Assembly: GCA_938048925.1 (NCBI GenBank)
Contig: CALITV010000052.1
Location: 1 to 5,464, forward strand
Reading direction: 5' to 3'
DNA from: an uncultured bacterium
GTDB lineage: Bacteria; UBP6; UBA1177; JAKLFG01
DNA length: 5,464 bases
Shown here: positions 4,734-5,464 of the stretch, piece after piece
How positions within the stretch are numbered: position 1 is the first letter of the stretch
Layout of the letters: each line of letters starts with the position of its first letter
Translations under genes and position numbers: made by a program
The notes under the pieces: generated by a model
Database searches by the model: none
Told to the model about the DNA's origin: nothing
What the model saw: the letters and a program-made list of their open reading frames with translations, nothing else

Positions 4734-5464
4734 CCGATCTGCGGGTGCGCATCGGCAAGATGACGCTCAAGAACCCGATCCTCGCCGCGTCGGGCACCTT
4801 CGGCTACGGACGCGAATTCGAGCCCTATCTCAATCTTCATGCCATCGGCGGGTTCTGCACCAAGGGGATTTCGCTGGAGCCGCGTACCGGGAACCCCGGC
4901 ATTCGCATCGTTGAAACGCCGGCGGGAATACTCAATGCGATCGGGCTCGAGAACTGCGGCGTCGAGGCGTTTATCCGCGAGGTGATGCCTGCGATTGCAC
5001 ACTTTGACACCGCTATCATCGTGAATTTCTATGCCTACGCCGTTGACGACTTTGTGAAACTCGCCGCACGCCTGTCGGAGAACGAGAGGGTTGACGCTCT
5101 CGAGATGAACATCTCTTGTCCCAATGTGGCGCGCGGTGGCGCGCTCTTCGGCGCCGATCCGCGGTTGGTCGAACAACTTACCACCGCGGTGCGCAAGGCG
5201 ACCGACAAGACGCTCATCGTGAAACTGTCGCCGAATATCTCCGATATCACGGTCATCGCCCGGGCCGCCGAGGCGGGGGGCGCCGATGCGGTGTCGCTCA
5301 TCAATACCCTTATCGGAACGGCGATAGACCGCGAGCGGCGGCGCTTTGTGCTCGGCAACAAGATGGGCGGTCTTTCGGGACCGGCGATAAAACCGATTGC
5401 TCTGCGTATGGTATGGCAGACGGTGAAGGCGGTAAAGATACCGGTCATCGGCATCGGCGGCATC
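4730..5464 (+). CDS. pyrD: Dihydroorotate dehydrogenase catalytic subunit, class 1B (partial)
   Basis: Oxidises dihydroorotate to orotate, the fourth step of pyrimidine synthesis, in the cytoplasm with bound FMN. The first 245 codons are present and remain open to the window edge; the family is about 300-310 residues, so the last fifth is missing. Visible motifs: NPILAASGTFGYG at 15-27, TKGIS at 44-48 with the FMN/substrate lysine K45, ETPAGILNAIGLEN at 62-75, MNISCPNV at 126-133, VKLSPN at 164-169, GGLSGPAIKP at 213-222 and the phosphate-binding GIGGI at 241-245. The catalytic base is C130, which marks class 1 rather than the serine of class 2; the adjoining pyrK makes it class 1B. The segment IVNFYAYAVDDF (97-108) departs from the usual small-residue version of this loop. 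ATG at 4730 overlaps the pyrK stop by four bases. Confidence 0.96.
   Translation, partial: MTDLRVRIGKMTLKNPILAASGTFGYGREFEPYLNLHAIGGFCTKGISLEPRTGNPGIRIVETPAGILNAIGLENCGVEAFIREVMPAIAHFDTAIIVNFYAYAVDDFVKLAARLSENERVDALEMNISCPNVARGGALFGADPRLVEQLTTAVRKATDKTLIVKLSPNISDITVIARAAEAGGADAVSLINTLIGTAIDRERRRFVLGNKMGGLSGPAIKPIALRMVWQTVKAVKIPVIGIGGI

Noticed and set aside
4394..5176. Minus-strand open frame of 260 codons under pyrK and pyrD
   Set aside because: Antisense to two genes with clear catalytic and cluster motifs; no start signal and no recognisable product.

Overview
The window comes from a moderately GC-rich bacterial chromosome. It carries housekeeping genes: prolyl-tRNA synthetase, RimI-type acetyltransferase, and the two subunits of an NAD-dependent (class 1B) dihydroorotate dehydrogenase. 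An insertion sequence has landed in the divergent intergenic region. PyrK plus PyrDB occurs in Firmicutes, but also in many delta-proteobacterial and candidate-phylum genomes, so I cannot fix the lineage from sequence alone.

Layout, left to right. (1) Bases 1-678, minus strand: the first 226 codons of proS, running off the left edge. (2) Bases 679-829: the short upstream region of proS, with two copies of a roughly 30-bp repeated motif. (3) Bases 830-2098: a structurally complete IS3-family element of 1259 bp (835-2093), flanked by a 5-bp direct repeat GCCAC. It has matched terminal inverted repeats, overlapping orfA and orfB, an A9 slippery run and a DD(35)E catalytic triad. Its ends (TA on the left, TG on the right) and terminal sequence resemble the IS2 group. 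(4) Bases 2099-2378: the rest of the divergent intergenic region, with a third, inverted copy of the repeated motif, a candidate promoter and a potentially structured leader. (5) Bases 2379-5464, plus strand: a tightly packed gene string of M29-family aminopeptidase, rimI, pyrK and pyrD. The last three are joined by a 22-bp overlap and a 4-bp ATGA overlap; pyrD runs off the right edge.

PyrK and PyrD together make the heterotetrameric enzyme that oxidises dihydroorotate to orotate and passes electrons through FMN, FAD and a 2Fe-2S cluster to NAD+. The aminopeptidase and acetyltransferase are probably co-transcribed with them, but nothing in the sequence shows a functional link. Before the IS arrived, proS and this operon shared a divergent intergenic region of about 430 bp whose repeated motif faced outward toward both genes. 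I see no defence system, CRISPR array, RNA gene or evidently novel multi-gene system. The most interesting signals are the repeated motif around the insertion point and the promoter halves at the IS ends that would join on circularisation.
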